64,000 nucleotides of DNA, taken from the NCBI GenBank assembly GCA_020253445.1, contig JADCBP010000002.1, forward strand, positions 100,294 through 164,293, in the 5' to 3' direction. Position numbers and translations under genes: made by a program. The DNA comes from Methylobacterium sp. (GTDB taxonomy: Bacteria; Pseudomonadota; Alphaproteobacteria; Rhizobiales; Beijerinckiaceae). The notes under the pieces were generated by a model. That model searched no databases. It worked only from the letters and a program-made list of their open reading frames with translations, and was not told where the DNA came from. Positions 28,649-38,553 of the stretch are shown here, one piece after another (position 1 is the stretch's first letter; each line of letters begins with the position of its first letter).

Positions 28649-31255
28649 TCACACCACGATATTCACGATGCGCTTCGGCACCACGATCACCTTGCGCACG
28701 GGCTTGCCATCCAGTGCAGCCTGCACGCTTGCATCGGCGAGCACAAGCGCTTCCACAGTCGCGTTGTCGGCATCGGTCGGCACGCTGACATCGGCGCGCT
28801 TGCGACCATTGACCTGCACAGGAAGCAGCAGCTGATCCTCGACGATGAGCGAGGCATCGCCCAATGGCCAGGCGGCATCGGCCACGAAGCCTTCGCCGCC
28901 GAGATCTCTCCAGCATTCTTCCGCGAGATGCGGCATCATCGGGGCGAAAAGCTGCACGAGAATGCGCGCCGCCGCCTTGATCTGGTCGCCATTCTTTGCG
29001 GCATCCGGAGAAGCCAGAGCCTCTGCCAGCGCATTCGAAAGCTCGTGGATATGCGCCACGCAGCGGTTGAAGCGCAGGCGCTCGATATCCTCGCCCACCG
29101 CGAGAATCGCTTTGTGCGCAGCCTTGGTGACCGGCTGCAGGAGTCCCGAATCACCCGCGGGCAACGCAACGGCATCGCCCACAAGGCGCCAGACCTTCTG
29201 CAGGAAGCGCGAGGCACCCTGCACGCCATCCTCGGTCCAGATGACATCGCGCTCGGGTGGGCTGTCTGAGAGCATGAACCAGCGGGCAGTATCCGCACCA
29301 TAACTCGCGATGATATCGTCCGGGTCGACGACGTTCTTCTTTGATTTCGACATCTTCTCGATGGAGCCGATGGAAACCTCGGCGCCGCTCGCGATCTCGA
29401 AGGCCCGGCGCTCGCCCTCGACCGTCTCGATGCGGATATCCGCCGGCGGCACCCATGCGCCTTCCGCGTTCTTGTAGGTTTCGTGCACAACCATGCCCTG
29501 GGTGAAGAGCCCGTCGAAGGGCTCGGCGAGCGTGGCATGGCCGGTCTTGGTCATCGCGCGGGTGAAGAAGCGCGAATAGAGCAGATGCAGGATCGCATGC
29601 TCGATGCCGCCGATATATTGGTCGACCGGCAGCCATTTCCGGATGGCGGACAGGGTTGTCGGCTCGCTTTCGTTGAACGGGTCCGTGAAGCGCGCGAAAT
29701 ACCATGAACTATCCACGAACGTATCCATGGTGTCGGTCTCGCGACGGGCCTTCAGGCCGCATTGCGGGCAATTCACGTGCTTCCAGGTGGGGTGGCGATC
29801 GAGCGGATTGCCCGGCACGTCGAAGGTCACGTCATCCGGCAGCTTCACCGGCAGATCCTTCTTCGGCACGGGCACGGTGCCGCAGGCCTCGCAATGGATG
29901 ACGGGGATGGGGCAGCCCCAATAGCGCTGGCGCGAGATGCCCCAATCGCGCAGGCGGTAATTCACCTTGCGCTGCGCCACCGGCCGATGGCCGAGGCTTG
30001 CCGTTTCGAGCTTCTTCGCCACGGCTTCCTTGGCATCCGCGACGTTCAGGCCGTTGAGGAAGCCGGAATTGAAGAGAATGCCATCCTCCGTCACCGGCGG
30101 GTTCTCGCGGCGGAAAGCGGCGTTGGCCGCCTCGTCCGAGAGATCAGCCGCGCGCACCACCGGGATGATCGGCAGATTGTATTTCGTCGCGAAATCGTGG
30201 TCGCGCTGGTCATGCGCCGGGCAGCCGAAGATAGCCCCGGTGCCGTAATCCATGAGGATGAAATTCGCGACATAAACCGGAACGGTCTTGCCCGGCACCA
30301 GCGCATGCAACGCGCGGATGCCGGTGTCGAAGCCCTTCTTCTCCGCCGTTTCCAGCACGGCCTGCGAGGTGCCCATGCGGCGGCATTCCTCGCAGAAGGC
30401 GGCAAGTTCGGCGTTCTTCGCCGAGGCCGATTTCGCCAGCGGATGATCTGCCGCGATCGCCATGAACGAGGCACCGAACAAAGTATCGGGGCGCGTCGTG
30501 TAGATTTCGAGTTCGCTTTCGCCGGCGGGCACGGTCGAGGGCTCGAGAGCCCAGCGCACCATCAGGCCCTCGGAGCGCCCGATCCAGTTCGCCTGCATCA
30601 GGCGCACCTTCTCCGGCCAGCGCGGGAGATGCTCGAGGGCCGCCAGCAATTCATCCGAATAATCGGCGATCTTGAGGAACCATTGCGTCAGTTCGCGCTG
30701 TTCCACCAGCGCGCCGGAGCGCCAGCCGCGCCCCTCGATCACCTGCTCGTTGGCGAGCACGGTCTGGTCTACCGGGTCCCAGTTCACCTTCGAGGTCTTG
30801 CGTGCAACGAGGCCGCTGCGGAGGAAATCAAGAAACATCGCCTGCTGGTGGCGATAATAGGAGGGGTCGCAGGTCGCGAATTCGCGCGCCCAGTCGAGGC
30901 TGAGGCCCATGGACTTCAGCTGCGCCTTCATCGTCGCGATGTTCTGGTAGGTCCAGGTTGCGGGATGGCTCTTCTTCTCCATCGCGGCGTTCTCGGCTGG
31001 CATACCGAAAGCGTCCCAGCCCATGGGGTGGAGCACGGCATGACCTTTCGCGCGGCGATAGCGCGCCACCACATCACCCATGGCGTAGTTGCGCACATGG
31101 CCCATATGGATGCGGCCCGACGGATACGGGAACATCTCGAGCACGTAGTATTTCGGGCGCGGATCGTCGGTGCGGGTGGCGAAGGTTTCCGCCTCGTCCC
31201 AGCTTTTCTGCCAGCGGGGTTCGGCTTCGCGGAAATTGTAGCGGCTCGGGCGCAT
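28649..31255 (-). CDS. leuS: Leucyl-tRNA synthetase
   Basis: Class I synthetase, 868 residues (normal). HIGH motif in [20 protein letters not shown], editing CP1 domain in the middle, KMSKS as [16 protein letters not shown], and a C-terminal anticodon/tail region ending in [13 protein letters not shown]. Diverges from yggS. The 542-residue antisense ORF is a shadow. Confidence 0.97.
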   Translation of the reverse strand: MRPSRYNFREAEPRWQKSWDEAETFATRTDDPRPKYYVLEMFPYPSGRIHMGHVRNYAMGDVVARYRRAKGHAVLHPMGWDAFGMPAENAAMEKKSHPATWTYQNIATMKAQLKSMGLSLDWAREFATCDPSYYRHQQAMFLDFLRSGLVARKTSKVNWDPVDQTVLANEQVIEGRGWRSGALVEQRELTQWFLKIADYSDELLAALEHLPRWPEKVRLMQANWIGRSEGLMVRWALEPSTVPAGESELEIYTTRPDTLFGASFMAIAADHPLAKSASAKNAELAAFCEECRRMGTSQAVLETAEKKGFDTGIRALHALVPGKTVPVYVANFILMDYGTGAIFGCPAHDQRDHDFATKYNLPIIPVVRAADLSDEAANAAFRRENPPVTEDGILFNSGFLNGLNVADAKEAVAKKLETASLGHRPVAQRKVNYRLRDWGISRQRYWGCPIPVIHCEACGTVPVPKKDLPVKLPDDVTFDVPGNPLDRHPTWKHVNCPQCGLKARRETDTMDTFVDSSWYFARFTDPFNESEPTTLSAIRKWLPVDQYIGGIEHAILHLLYSRFFTRAMTKTGHATLAEPFDGLFTQGMVVHETYKNAEGAWVPPADIRIETVEGERRAFEIASGAEVSIGSIEKMSKSKKNVVDPDDIIASYGADTARWFMLSDSPPERDVIWTEDGVQGASRFLQKVWRLVGDAVALPAGDSGLLQPVTKAAHKAILAVGEDIERLRFNRCVAHIHELSNALAEALASPDAAKNGDQIKAAARILVQLFAPMMPHLAEECWRDLGGEGFVADAAWPLGDASLIVEDQLLLPVQVNGRKRADVSVPTDADNATVEALVLADASVQAALDGKPVRKVIVVPKRIVNIVV

Positions 31256-31382
31256 GGATCAGGCTTGAGGCTCTGGAAGGGCGCGATTTCGCGCGGGAAA
31301 CACGCGCGCTATGGACAATATTCCCGCTTTGCGGTCAACGGAGATTCCCTGCGCGAGGGTTTCAATTTTCGGAGCATCGGCC

Positions 31383-32060
31383 ATGGATGAGGCGCATCAG
31401 GACGTGATCGAGGCGCTTGCCCGCGTGAAAGGCGAGATCGCCCGGGCGGAAAAGGATCATGGCCGCAAGGCTGGAAGCGTCACGCTTGTGGCTGTTTCGA
31501 AAACCATGCCGGCGACGCGCATCCGACCGGCCCTTGTTGCGGGCCAGCGCGTCTTCGGCGAGAATCGCGTGCAGGAAGCGCAGGAGAAATGGCTCGGCCT
31601 GCGCGCGGCGTTTCCCGGCATCGAGCTTCACCTGATCGGCCCGCTCCAGACCAACAAGGTAAAAGAGGCCGTGGCCCTGTTCGATGTGATCGAGACGCTT
31701 GATCGGGAGAAGCTCGCGGTCGAACTCGCGAAAGAGATCCGCCGAACTGGCCGTGCGCCGAAGCTCTATGTGCAGGTCAATACCGGCGCGGAGCCGCAGA
31801 AGGCGGGCATCCTGCCGGGCGAGGCCGATGATTTCATCCGCCTTTGCCGGGAATCCCACGGCCTCATCGTTTCGGGGCTGATGTGCATTCCCCCGGCAGG
31901 GGAGCCACCTTCACCGCATTTCGCGCTGCTGGGCGAGATCGCGCGGCGCAACGGCATCGCCACCCTCTCCATGGGCATGAGCGCGGATTACGACCCCGCG
32001 ATCCAGCTTGGCGCCACGCATGTGCGGGTCGGCAGCGCGATTTTCGGCGCCCGGCATTGA
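31383..32060 (+). CDS. YggS-family PLP-binding protein
   Basis: Pyridoxal-phosphate homeostasis protein; 225 residues from the ATG at 31383. The PLP Lys40 is in VTLVAVSKTMPATRI; GENRVQEAQEKW, HLIGPLQTNKVKEAV, VQVNTGAEPQKAGI and the phosphate-binding SMGMSADYDPAIQLGATHVRVGSAIFG are all conserved. A longer start at 31311 exists without added homology. Confidence 0.94.
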   Translation: MDEAHQDVIEALARVKGEIARAEKDHGRKAGSVTLVAVSKTMPATRIRPALVAGQRVFGENRVQEAQEKWLGLRAAFPGIELHLIGPLQTNKVKEAVALFDVIETLDREKLAVELAKEIRRTGRAPKLYVQVNTGAEPQKAGILPGEADDFIRLCRESHGLIVSGLMCIPPAGEPPSPHFALLGEIARRNGIATLSMGMSADYDPAIQLGATHVRVGSAIFGARH

Positions 32061-32077
32061 TGCCTTTCCCGTCTTTT

Positions 32078-32128
32078 TCGCATTTTCTCGCGGCCAACCG
32101 GAATCGACCTGGTCCGAAAATGCTCTAG
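32078..32128. repeat. Dispersed palindromic repeat, copy A
   Basis: GCATTTTC ... GCCAACCGGAATC ... GAAAATGCTCTAG: an 8-bp perfect outer stem around a CCAACCGG centre. Related copies at 34808, 42980 and 56046. The terminal CTAG supplies the TAG stop of the adjacent L,D-transpeptidase gene (32125-32127). Confidence 0.85.
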
Positions 32129-32655
32129 CCCAGCACGATCCGCGTTCTTGGCGAGAGCCTCGACATCACGAAATCGATTCGGTTGCGGAATATGCCGACG
32201 CAGCCGGCGGTCGGTCCGCCTTCATCCCGGGCGAGATGCAGGAAGATGGCGCTGCCCTTGCCCTGTCGGCGTGGGCGGCGGTTCCAGTCGAGTTCAAGCA
32301 CCACATCGTAGAGGCCGTCCTTGCGCATCATGTCCTCGTGGCTCGCGGCATAGGGCTTCGTCACGAGGCGGTTGTAATTGCGGTCGCCGGGAACCTCGCA
32401 CCAGCCATCGCCGGGCCGGATGGGCCGCAGCGGCACGCCCGTCACTGGTGGCAGGCGCCTGTCACGCCGCCAGAAGCCGCGCACCGCCCGCAGCGTCGCA
32501 TGGGGCGAGGCGCCATCGCCCTCCTTCTTGCGATGGGTGATGCCGCTTCGACCGATTCGGCACCGTAACGTCACCGGCCCGAGGGTGATGCGGCCGATAT
32601 GGCGCGGGCCGCCGGGCACGGCGCGGACGGTGATCCGGGAAAGCGGGCGCAGCAT
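32125..32655 (-). CDS. L,D-transpeptidase (YkuD) family protein
   Basis: 176 residues from MLRPLSRITVRAVPGG; small YkuD catalytic domain with the His...Cys motif in IFLHLARDEGGPTAGCVGI. Such enzymes make 3-3 cross-links or attach proteins to peptidoglycan. No signal peptide is evident from this start; the upstream track start (32772) adds no convincing leader either, so localisation is open. Neighbours a cell-envelope type response regulator, divergently. Confidence 0.82.
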   Translation of the reverse strand: MLRPLSRITVRAVPGGPRHIGRITLGPVTLRCRIGRSGITHRKKEGDGASPHATLRAVRGFWRRDRRLPPVTGVPLRPIRPGDGWCEVPGDRNYNRLVTKPYAASHEDMMRKDGLYDVVLELDWNRRPRRQGKGSAIFLHLARDEGGPTAGCVGIFRNRIDFVMSRLSPRTRIVLG

Positions 32656-32814
32656 CGTCTTGAAAACTCCGGAAAAGTCGAACACAAACGCTGAATTCCA
32701 TGTGAGAACCCGCGTGAACTCTTCCCCAAAGCGCAAACGCTTGCAATCCTGTGCGCGGGGATCGGGCCGCACCCGGTCCGAGGGCGCGGGTTTCTGGCTG
32801 AAGGCAGGTTACGC

Positions 32815-33501
32815 ATGAGTTCGGTTCGCAAAATTCTGGTCTGCGACGATGATAATGATCTTCGCACGGCACTCGTCGAACAGCTGGGTCTCTACGACGA
32901 GTTTCAGGTCAAGGATGTCGACTCTGCAACAGCCGCCGTTCAGCTGGTCAAATCCGATCATTTCGATCTGGTGATCATGGATGTCGGCCTGCCGGATATC
33001 GATGGCCGCGAAGCCGTGAAGATCATGCGCAAGAACGGGTTCAAGAGCCCGATCTTGATGCTCACCGGGCATGATGGCGAGGCCGATACCATTCTCGGGC
33101 TCGAGGCGGGCGCGAATGATTACGTGACGAAGCCCTTCCGCTTCGCCGTGCTGCTTGCGCGCATCCGCGCGCATCTGCGCCAGCATGAATCGAGCGACGA
33201 TGCGATCTTCCAGGTCGGCCCCTACTCCTTCCGGCCCGGCCAGAAGCTCCTGGTCACGGACAAGGGCTCGAAGATCCGCCTCACCGAGAAAGAAACGGCG
33301 ATCATCCGCTTCCTTTATCGCGCGGGGCAGCGCGTCATTCCGCGGGATGTCCTGCTGCAGGAGGTGTGGGGCTACAATTCCAATGTGACCACGCACACGC
33401 TGGAAACGCATATCTACCGCCTGCGCCAGAAGATCGAGCCCGATCCAGGTCGCGCACGGCTTCTCGTCACGGAGAGCGGCGGCTATAAGCTGGTGCCCTG
33501 A
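32815..33501 (+). CDS. OmpR-family response regulator (CenR-like)
   Basis: 228 residues: receiver domain with acidic pair DDDND near residue 11, phosphoacceptor Asp56 (LVIMDVGLPD), Thr in LMLTGHD and Lys106 (VTKPF); then a winged-helix DNA-binding domain (IRLTEKETAIIRFLYRAGQ ... THTLETHIYRLRQKIEPDP). The pattern resembles the CenR envelope regulator of alphaproteobacteria. No histidine kinase is adjacent. A cNMP-domain gene follows after 12 bases. Confidence 0.85.
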   Translation: MSSVRKILVCDDDNDLRTALVEQLGLYDEFQVKDVDSATAAVQLVKSDHFDLVIMDVGLPDIDGREAVKIMRKNGFKSPILMLTGHDGEADTILGLEAGANDYVTKPFRFAVLLARIRAHLRQHESSDDAIFQVGPYSFRPGQKLLVTDKGSKIRLTEKETAIIRFLYRAGQRVIPRDVLLQEVWGYNSNVTTHTLETHIYRLRQKIEPDPGRARLLVTESGGYKLVP

Positions 33502-33513
33502 GGAACAGGCGCG

Positions 33514-33954
33514 ATGCGGCTCGATGATGTCATCTTTCTTCTGAAAGCCCTGCCGCTCTTCCGGCAGGTCGAATCCGAGGCGTTGCGCCTGCTCGCCTTC
33601 TCAGCCTTACGCCGGCCTTTGCGTGCCGGTGACATCCTGTTCCGAAAGGGCGAACTCTCGGATGGCGGGTTTCTCGTGCTCGAAGGCGAAATCATTCTGG
33701 ATGCCTCGGACAGTGGTGCGCCCTCCCCGAACATTTTCCGGGCGGGGGCCCTCATCGGCCAGGCCGCGCTGTTCGCGCCGATCGAGCGGCCAGCCACGGC
33801 TCTCGCCCGCGAACGGACGCAATTGCTGGTGTTGACCCGCGATCTGATCGAGCGTGTGCTTGATGCATATCCGCGCAGCGCCATTGCCCTCCGCGATGCC
33901 GTGGCCGAAGAAGTCCGGCAATTTTCGAACGCCCTGTCCAAACTCTCGATCTGA
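33514..33954 (+). CDS. Cyclic-nucleotide-binding-domain protein
   Basis: 146 residues, essentially one CRP-like beta-barrel: LLKALPLFRQVESEALRLLAF, RAGDILFRKGELSDGGFLVLEGE, and RAGALIGQAALFAPIERPATALA in place of the canonical phosphate-binding cassette. No DNA-binding helix follows, so it is a stand-alone sensor. Very likely cotranscribed with the response regulator; which nucleotide it binds, if any, is unknown. Confidence 0.82.
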   Translation: MRLDDVIFLLKALPLFRQVESEALRLLAFSALRRPLRAGDILFRKGELSDGGFLVLEGEIILDASDSGAPSPNIFRAGALIGQAALFAPIERPATALARERTQLLVLTRDLIERVLDAYPRSAIALRDAVAEEVRQFSNALSKLSI

Positions 33955-33963
33955 GGCACCCTG

Positions 33964-34779
33964 TCAATCGCGCGCCAGGGTCAGCGTGATGGGAACATGG
34001 TCGGATGGGCGCTCCCAGCCGCGCGTTTCCTTTCGAATAGCACCCGAAATGATCTGGTCCTTCAGCCCGCGCCCCAGCCAGATATGGTCGAGGCGCCGCC
34101 CCTTGTTCGCGGCCGCCCAATCCGGCGAGCGGTAGCTCCACCACGAATAGAGTTTTTCCGGCTCGGGCGTGAGCACCCGGAATGCGTCGCACCACTCGCC
34201 CTCGGCAATCGTGCCCATCATGGCCTCGGTCTCGACCGGCGTGTGGCTCACGACATCCAGAAGCTGCTTGTGGCTCCAGACATCATGCTCGAGTGGTGCG
34301 ATGTTGAGATCGCCGACGAGCACCGAACGCGGGGCGGCCTTGCGCAGGTTTTCGGAGAATTGCCGCATTTCCTCCACGAAGGCGAGCTTGTGCGCAAATT
34401 TCGGATTGGCTTCCGGGTCGGCGACATCACCACCTGCCGGAACATAGAAATTGTGGAGCTGGATGGCGGATGCGCCTTCCCCCATCTCCACCGCGATATG
34501 CCGGGCATCGGGCTTCGCGCACATCTCGCGCGCCTCGAGCGGGCGGATGGGCTCGCGCGAGAGAATCGCCACACCATTATAGCCCTTCATGCCGATGAAG
34601 GACTGATGCGCGTAGCCGGCCTTCGCGAAGGCATTGGCAGGAAAGACCGGGTCGGGGCATTTCGTTTCCTGGAGGCAAAGCACATCCGGCTGGTCCTCCG
34701 CCAGGAAGCGCAGGACCTGATCGATTCTGAGCCGAACCGAATTGATGTTCCAGCTGGTGATGCTGAGCGCTTTCGCCAT
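33964..34779 (-). CDS. xth: Exodeoxyribonuclease III
   Basis: AP endonuclease/3' exonuclease of base-excision repair. 271 residues from MAKALSITSWNINSVRLRI. Metal-binding Glu38 in LCLQETK, catalytic Asp/Asn in LVGDLNIAP, and RRLDHIWL plus PSDHVPITL at the C-terminus. The track start at 34881 extends into repeat copy B and is rejected. Confidence 0.95.
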   Translation of the reverse strand: MAKALSITSWNINSVRLRIDQVLRFLAEDQPDVLCLQETKCPDPVFPANAFAKAGYAHQSFIGMKGYNGVAILSREPIRPLEAREMCAKPDARHIAVEMGEGASAIQLHNFYVPAGGDVADPEANPKFAHKLAFVEEMRQFSENLRKAAPRSVLVGDLNIAPLEHDVWSHKQLLDVVSHTPVETEAMMGTIAEGEWCDAFRVLTPEPEKLYSWWSYRSPDWAAANKGRRLDHIWLGRGLKDQIISGAIRKETRGWERPSDHVPITLTLARD

Positions 34780-34807
34780 GAGCCGTTCCTTCCCGCGCGC
34801 CCTCCTC

Positions 34808-34913
34808 AGAGCGCAAACCGATCTGATCGAATCAGCTCTGGCGCTCACTCGTCCTGTTTTCGCATTCGCTTTTTGCGCCAACCGGTATCCACTTGGCGGG
34901 CGTATGCTCTAGC
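34808..34913. repeat. Dispersed palindromic repeat, copy B (two-hairpin form)
   Basis: About 106 bp. First hairpin AGAGCGCAAACCGATCTGAT ... ATCAGCTCTGGCGCTC, second GCATTCGC ... GCGCCAACCGGTATCC ... TTGGCGGGCGTATGCTCTAG. It matches copy C (56046-56146, opposite strand) closely over its whole length. Lies in the xth-lolA gap. Confidence 0.88.
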
Positions 34914-34951
34914 GGAGGTCGTGCTGGAAATCGATGGCGAAGCGGTCGTCC

Positions 34952-35701
34952 TCAGTTCGGATTGATGAGCTTCTGCTCGTCGATCACGAAGAGCGAGCGA
35001 TCCGGATTGGCATTGGTGTCGAGGTTGGAGAGCATCACGCGCGTATCGAACCCCTGCGGGTCCGTCACGGTCCATTCCTTCAGTGCGTAGGTCTGCCCGT
35101 CGAAAACGACGCGGATCCTTGAGGTGCCGCCGATGGTGGATCTGTCCTCGAGCAGGAGCTGCACCTCGTCGCCAGCGCGCTTCAGATCGGTGACCGTCGA
35201 ATCCCGGGCGACGTCGATCTTCTGCGCGAGCAGGAATTTCAGCGGCGTCTGCCCGATGTAATAGAGATCCTGCGTTCGGAGCTTGCGATCCCGAATCGCG
35301 ACCGAGCGGCCATCTGCGACAATCTCGAGCTGCGCGGGCGGGTGATATTCGAAGCGCATGCGACCTGGGCGAAGCAGGTAGAGCACGCCGCTGTAATTGC
35401 GACCATCTGGTGCGATCTGAACGAAATCGGCCTGGAAGCCCCTGAGGCCGTTGAAATAGGCGTTGATGCGATCGAGGCTTGGCGGGGGCGGCTCGGGCGG
35501 TTTCGGTGCATGGCTTGGCGTGGCCGCGGGGCGGGAGGGCGGCGGGGGGGGATCAGCCCGGAACGGGCTGTTCGGCGGCGCCGTGCGCACCGGCGGCGTC
35601 GGCAGGGCCGCCTGAGCGATTGCCCCGGCCATTCCGGCCAGCATCAGGAAACCGGCGAGAGCGGTGCGAAGAGTGGCGCGCGAAGAAACCGATTCTGTCA
35701 T
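34952..35701 (-). CDS. LolA-like outer-membrane lipoprotein carrier
   Basis: 249 residues. Signal peptide (LRTALAGFLMLAGMAGAIAQA), then an unusual Pro-rich linker (PPPPPSRPAATPSHAPKPPEPPPPS, about residues 48-75), then a LolA fold domain (DRINAYFNGLRGFQADFVQIAPDGRNYSGVLYLLRPGRMRFEY). Periplasmic carrier of lipoproteins. Lies 66 bases downstream of ftsK on the same strand, a frequent alphaproteobacterial pairing. Confidence 0.87.
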   Translation of the reverse strand: MTESVSSRATLRTALAGFLMLAGMAGAIAQAALPTPPVRTAPPNSPFRADPPPPPSRPAATPSHAPKPPEPPPPSLDRINAYFNGLRGFQADFVQIAPDGRNYSGVLYLLRPGRMRFEYHPPAQLEIVADGRSVAIRDRKLRTQDLYYIGQTPLKFLLAQKIDVARDSTVTDLKRAGDEVQLLLEDRSTIGGTSRIRVVFDGQTYALKEWTVTDPQGFDTRVMLSNLDTNANPDRSLFVIDEQKLINPN

Positions 35702-35767
35702 GAAATTCCGGATCACTGGACTAGCCGCTTTCTATCCTGGCCATGTGGCGGAAGAACGGCGGCGAAA

Positions 35768-38353
35768 TCAATCCGTTCCATTCTCTCCGCCGCGCAGCAG
35801 GATCTCGCGCTTGCCCGCATGGTTTGCCGGCCCCACGATTCCTTCGCGCTCCATGCGCTCGATCAGCGAGGCCGCACGATTATAGCCGATCTGCAGACGC
35901 CGCTGGATATAACTGGTGGAGGCCTTCCTGTCGCGCAAGACCACGGCGATCGCCTGATCGTAGAGATCGGCGCTTTCCTCGCCGAAATTGCCATGATCGA
36001 ACACGGCAACATCGTCGCCGCCTTCCCCGCCTTCCCCATCCGCATCGGCGGTGATGTCGTCGATATAGGCCGGACGCCCCTGCATCTTGAGGTGCGAGAC
36101 GATCTTCTCGACCTCGCCATCGGCAACGAAGGGGCCATGGACGCGGGAAATGCGCCCGCCGCCCGCCATGTAGAGCATGTCGCCCTGGCCGAGGAGCTGC
36201 TCCGCCCCCTGCTCGCCGAGAATGGTGCGGCTGTCGATCTTCGACGTCACCTGGAAGGAGATGCGGGTGGGGAAGTTCGCCTTGATCGTGCCGGTGATGA
36301 CATCCACCGAAGGGCGCTGCGTCGCCATCACGAGATGGATGCCCGCCGCGCGGGCCATTTGCGCGAGGCGTTGCACCGCGCCTTCGATTTCCTTGCCGGC
36401 GACGAGCATCAGATCCGCCATCTCGTCAACGATCACGACGATATAGGGCAGCGGCTCCAGCGCCATCATCTCTTCGTCATATTCCGCCTCGCCCGTCTCG
36501 GGGTCGTAGCCGGTCTGGATGGTGCGGGTGATGACCTCGCCCTTCTCCTTGGCCTCGGCGATCCGTGCGTTGAAGCCGTCGATGTTGCGCACGCCGACCT
36601 TCGACATCTTCCGGTAGCGGTCTTCCATCTCTCGCACCGCCCATTTGAGCGCGACGACGGCCTTTTTCGGATCTGTGACGACCGGCGTGAGCAGGTGCGG
36701 AATGCCTTCGTAGATCGAGAGTTCGAGCATCTTCGGGTCGATCATGATCAGGCGGCACTCCTCCGGCCTCAGCCGGTAGAGCAGCGAGCAGATCATGGTG
36801 TTGATCGCGACTGACTTGCCCGAGCCGGTGGTGCCGGCGACGAGCAGATGCGGCATGCGCGCGAGATCGACGATCACCGGCTCGCCGCCAATGGTCTTGC
36901 CGAGGCAGAGAGAGAGCTTCAGCTTCGATTTCTCGAAATCCTCGCAGGCGAGAAGTTCGCGCAGGTATACGGTTTCGCGCTTGGCATTCGGCAATTCGAT
37001 GCCGATGGCGTTGCGACCTGGGATGACTGCGACGCGCGCGGCCACCGCGCTCATCGAGCGGGCGATATCTTCGGCGAGGCCGATCACGCGACTCGATTTC
37101 GTTCCCGGCGCGGGCTCGAGTTCGTAGAGCGTCACCACGGGGCCGGGGCGGACATTGATAATCTCGCCGCGCACGCCGAAATCCTCCAGCACGCTTTCGA
37201 GGAGGCGGGCATTCTGTTCAAGCGCATCGGTTGAAATCTGCGGCATCGTTCCGCGCTTCGGCTCGGCCAGCAGCGAAAGCGGCGGGAACTGGAATTCCTC
37301 CTGGTCGAAGATCGAGATCTGGTTCTCGCGGCGCTCGCGTTTTCCGGCCTTCAGCGCGCCCATGGGCGGGGTGACGCGGGGCGCGACGGTCTCGGGGATG
37401 ACATCCTCCTCGTCATCGTCCAGAGGCAGGGGGTCGAATGGCGCAGGCTCGGGCCGCGGGGCCTCGGCACGCGGCGCTGGCGCGCGCTGTTCCGGTTCCA
37501 TCATGTGCGGCGGCAGGGGCTGGCCTGCCGGACGAGGCGCGCCGGCCGGCACGAAAACCGGCTCGCGGCGCAGGCGATTCGTATCCTCGTCGCGCTGGCG
37601 GTTCGCCAGAAAATCACGCAGGCGCGTCTTGATGCCCGGACGATCGGCCCGGTCGGGAATGAGACGGGCGATGAAGCCCTTCAGCGTGTAGCCGAAATGC
37701 AGGAGCGCCCCGAGCATGAGGATCGCGAAGGAGGGCTCCTCGTCGCGCTCATCCTCCTCGTCATCGAGATCGCTTTCCTCGCGATCCGATAGGCCGCGGA
37801 ACTGCACATGGAAGGCGAGCGCCAGGGTCAGGCCCGCGACCAGCACGGCGAGGATGCGCACAGGGCCATCCACCGCAAGGCCGAGAATGCCGACGATCTG
37901 CAGCAGGCCATCCCCCATCGCCCCGCCGAGCCCCGTGGGAAGCGGCCAGCGTTCGGTTGCTGGAAGGGCCGAGGCGAGGCAGGCCGCAGAGAGCACGCCG
38001 ATCATCGCCACGGCGAGCCGCCATTTCCAGCCGCTGGCGGAGGCCACCACCAGAAGCCGCAGGCCCATCGAACCGAGGGCGATGGCCAGCGCGATGCTGC
38101 CGAGGCCGATCAGCTGCATCGAGAGATCGGCGATCACCGCTCCGGGATAGCCCAGGAGGTTGGAGACCTTGCCGGTTCCTGTCGTGGAGAGGCTGGGATC
38201 GCCGGCGGACCATGTCGCGAGCGCCAGGGCATGCGCGATCGCGAGAACGATCAGGGCAAGGCCCAGCCCGTCGCGCAAGCGCCGCGCGAAGCCCTCGCGG
38301 ATCTGGTCGGGCAGCCTGCCCAAATTCGATTGAGTGAGGCGCGTCGTCCGCAT
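35768..38353 (-). CDS. ftsK: DNA translocase FtsK
   Basis: 861 residues. Four or so transmembrane helices in the first 190 residues, an acidic then Pro-rich linker, the motor with Walker [18 protein letters not shown] and [24 protein letters not shown], and a C-terminal winged-helix gamma domain ([27 protein letters not shown]) for KOPS-type recognition. Clears the chromosome terminus through the septum. A 490-residue antisense ORF is a shadow. Confidence 0.96.
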   Translation of the reverse strand: MRTTRLTQSNLGRLPDQIREGFARRLRDGLGLALIVLAIAHALALATWSAGDPSLSTTGTGKVSNLLGYPGAVIADLSMQLIGLGSIALAIALGSMGLRLLVVASASGWKWRLAVAMIGVLSAACLASALPATERWPLPTGLGGAMGDGLLQIVGILGLAVDGPVRILAVLVAGLTLALAFHVQFRGLSDREESDLDDEEDERDEEPSFAILMLGALLHFGYTLKGFIARLIPDRADRPGIKTRLRDFLANRQRDEDTNRLRREPVFVPAGAPRPAGQPLPPHMMEPEQRAPAPRAEAPRPEPAPFDPLPLDDDEEDVIPETVAPRVTPPMGALKAGKRERRENQISIFDQEEFQFPPLSLLAEPKRGTMPQISTDALEQNARLLESVLEDFGVRGEIINVRPGPVVTLYELEPAPGTKSSRVIGLAEDIARSMSAVAARVAVIPGRNAIGIELPNAKRETVYLRELLACEDFEKSKLKLSLCLGKTIGGEPVIVDLARMPHLLVAGTTGSGKSVAINTMICSLLYRLRPEECRLIMIDPKMLELSIYEGIPHLLTPVVTDPKKAVVALKWAVREMEDRYRKMSKVGVRNIDGFNARIAEAKEKGEVITRTIQTGYDPETGEAEYDEEMMALEPLPYIVVIVDEMADLMLVAGKEIEGAVQRLAQMARAAGIHLVMATQRPSVDVITGTIKANFPTRISFQVTSKIDSRTILGEQGAEQLLGQGDMLYMAGGGRISRVHGPFVADGEVEKIVSHLKMQGRPAYIDDITADADGEGGEGGDDVAVFDHGNFGEESADLYDQAIAVVLRDRKASTSYIQRRLQIGYNRAASLIERMEREGIVGPANHAGKREILLRGGENGTD

Positions 38354-38469
38354 CGAGAAGCCATCCCGGTTTGCGCGGTTCGAGCCGACGGGAGAGCCGG
38401 CTCGCCAATCTCCGGTTATCGAGCAATCCGGTTAAGGCTCTGTTTGCGAAAGTGCTGAGGGCCGAAATG

Positions 38470-38499
38470 AAAAAAGGCGGACCGGTGAAGGTCCGCCTT
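38470..38499 (-). terminator. Intrinsic terminator after amtB
   Basis: On the minus strand: AAGGCGGACC-TTCACC-GGTCCGCCTT followed by T residues (the + strand A-run at 38470-38475). A 10-bp perfect stem, six-base loop and U-tract place it 55 bases after the amtB stop. Confidence 0.9.
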
Positions 38500-38553
38500 C
38501 AGTCTTGGCGGGGCGGGCGGAGGAAGACCCCGGCCCCGACCGTCAACTGGATC

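Noticed and set aside
29762-31390. 542-aa ORF opposite leuS
   Set aside because: Shadow of LeuRS third-position GC bias.
35342-36814. 490-aa ORF opposite ftsK/lolA
   Set aside because: Crosses from lolA into ftsK on the wrong strand; no domain pattern.
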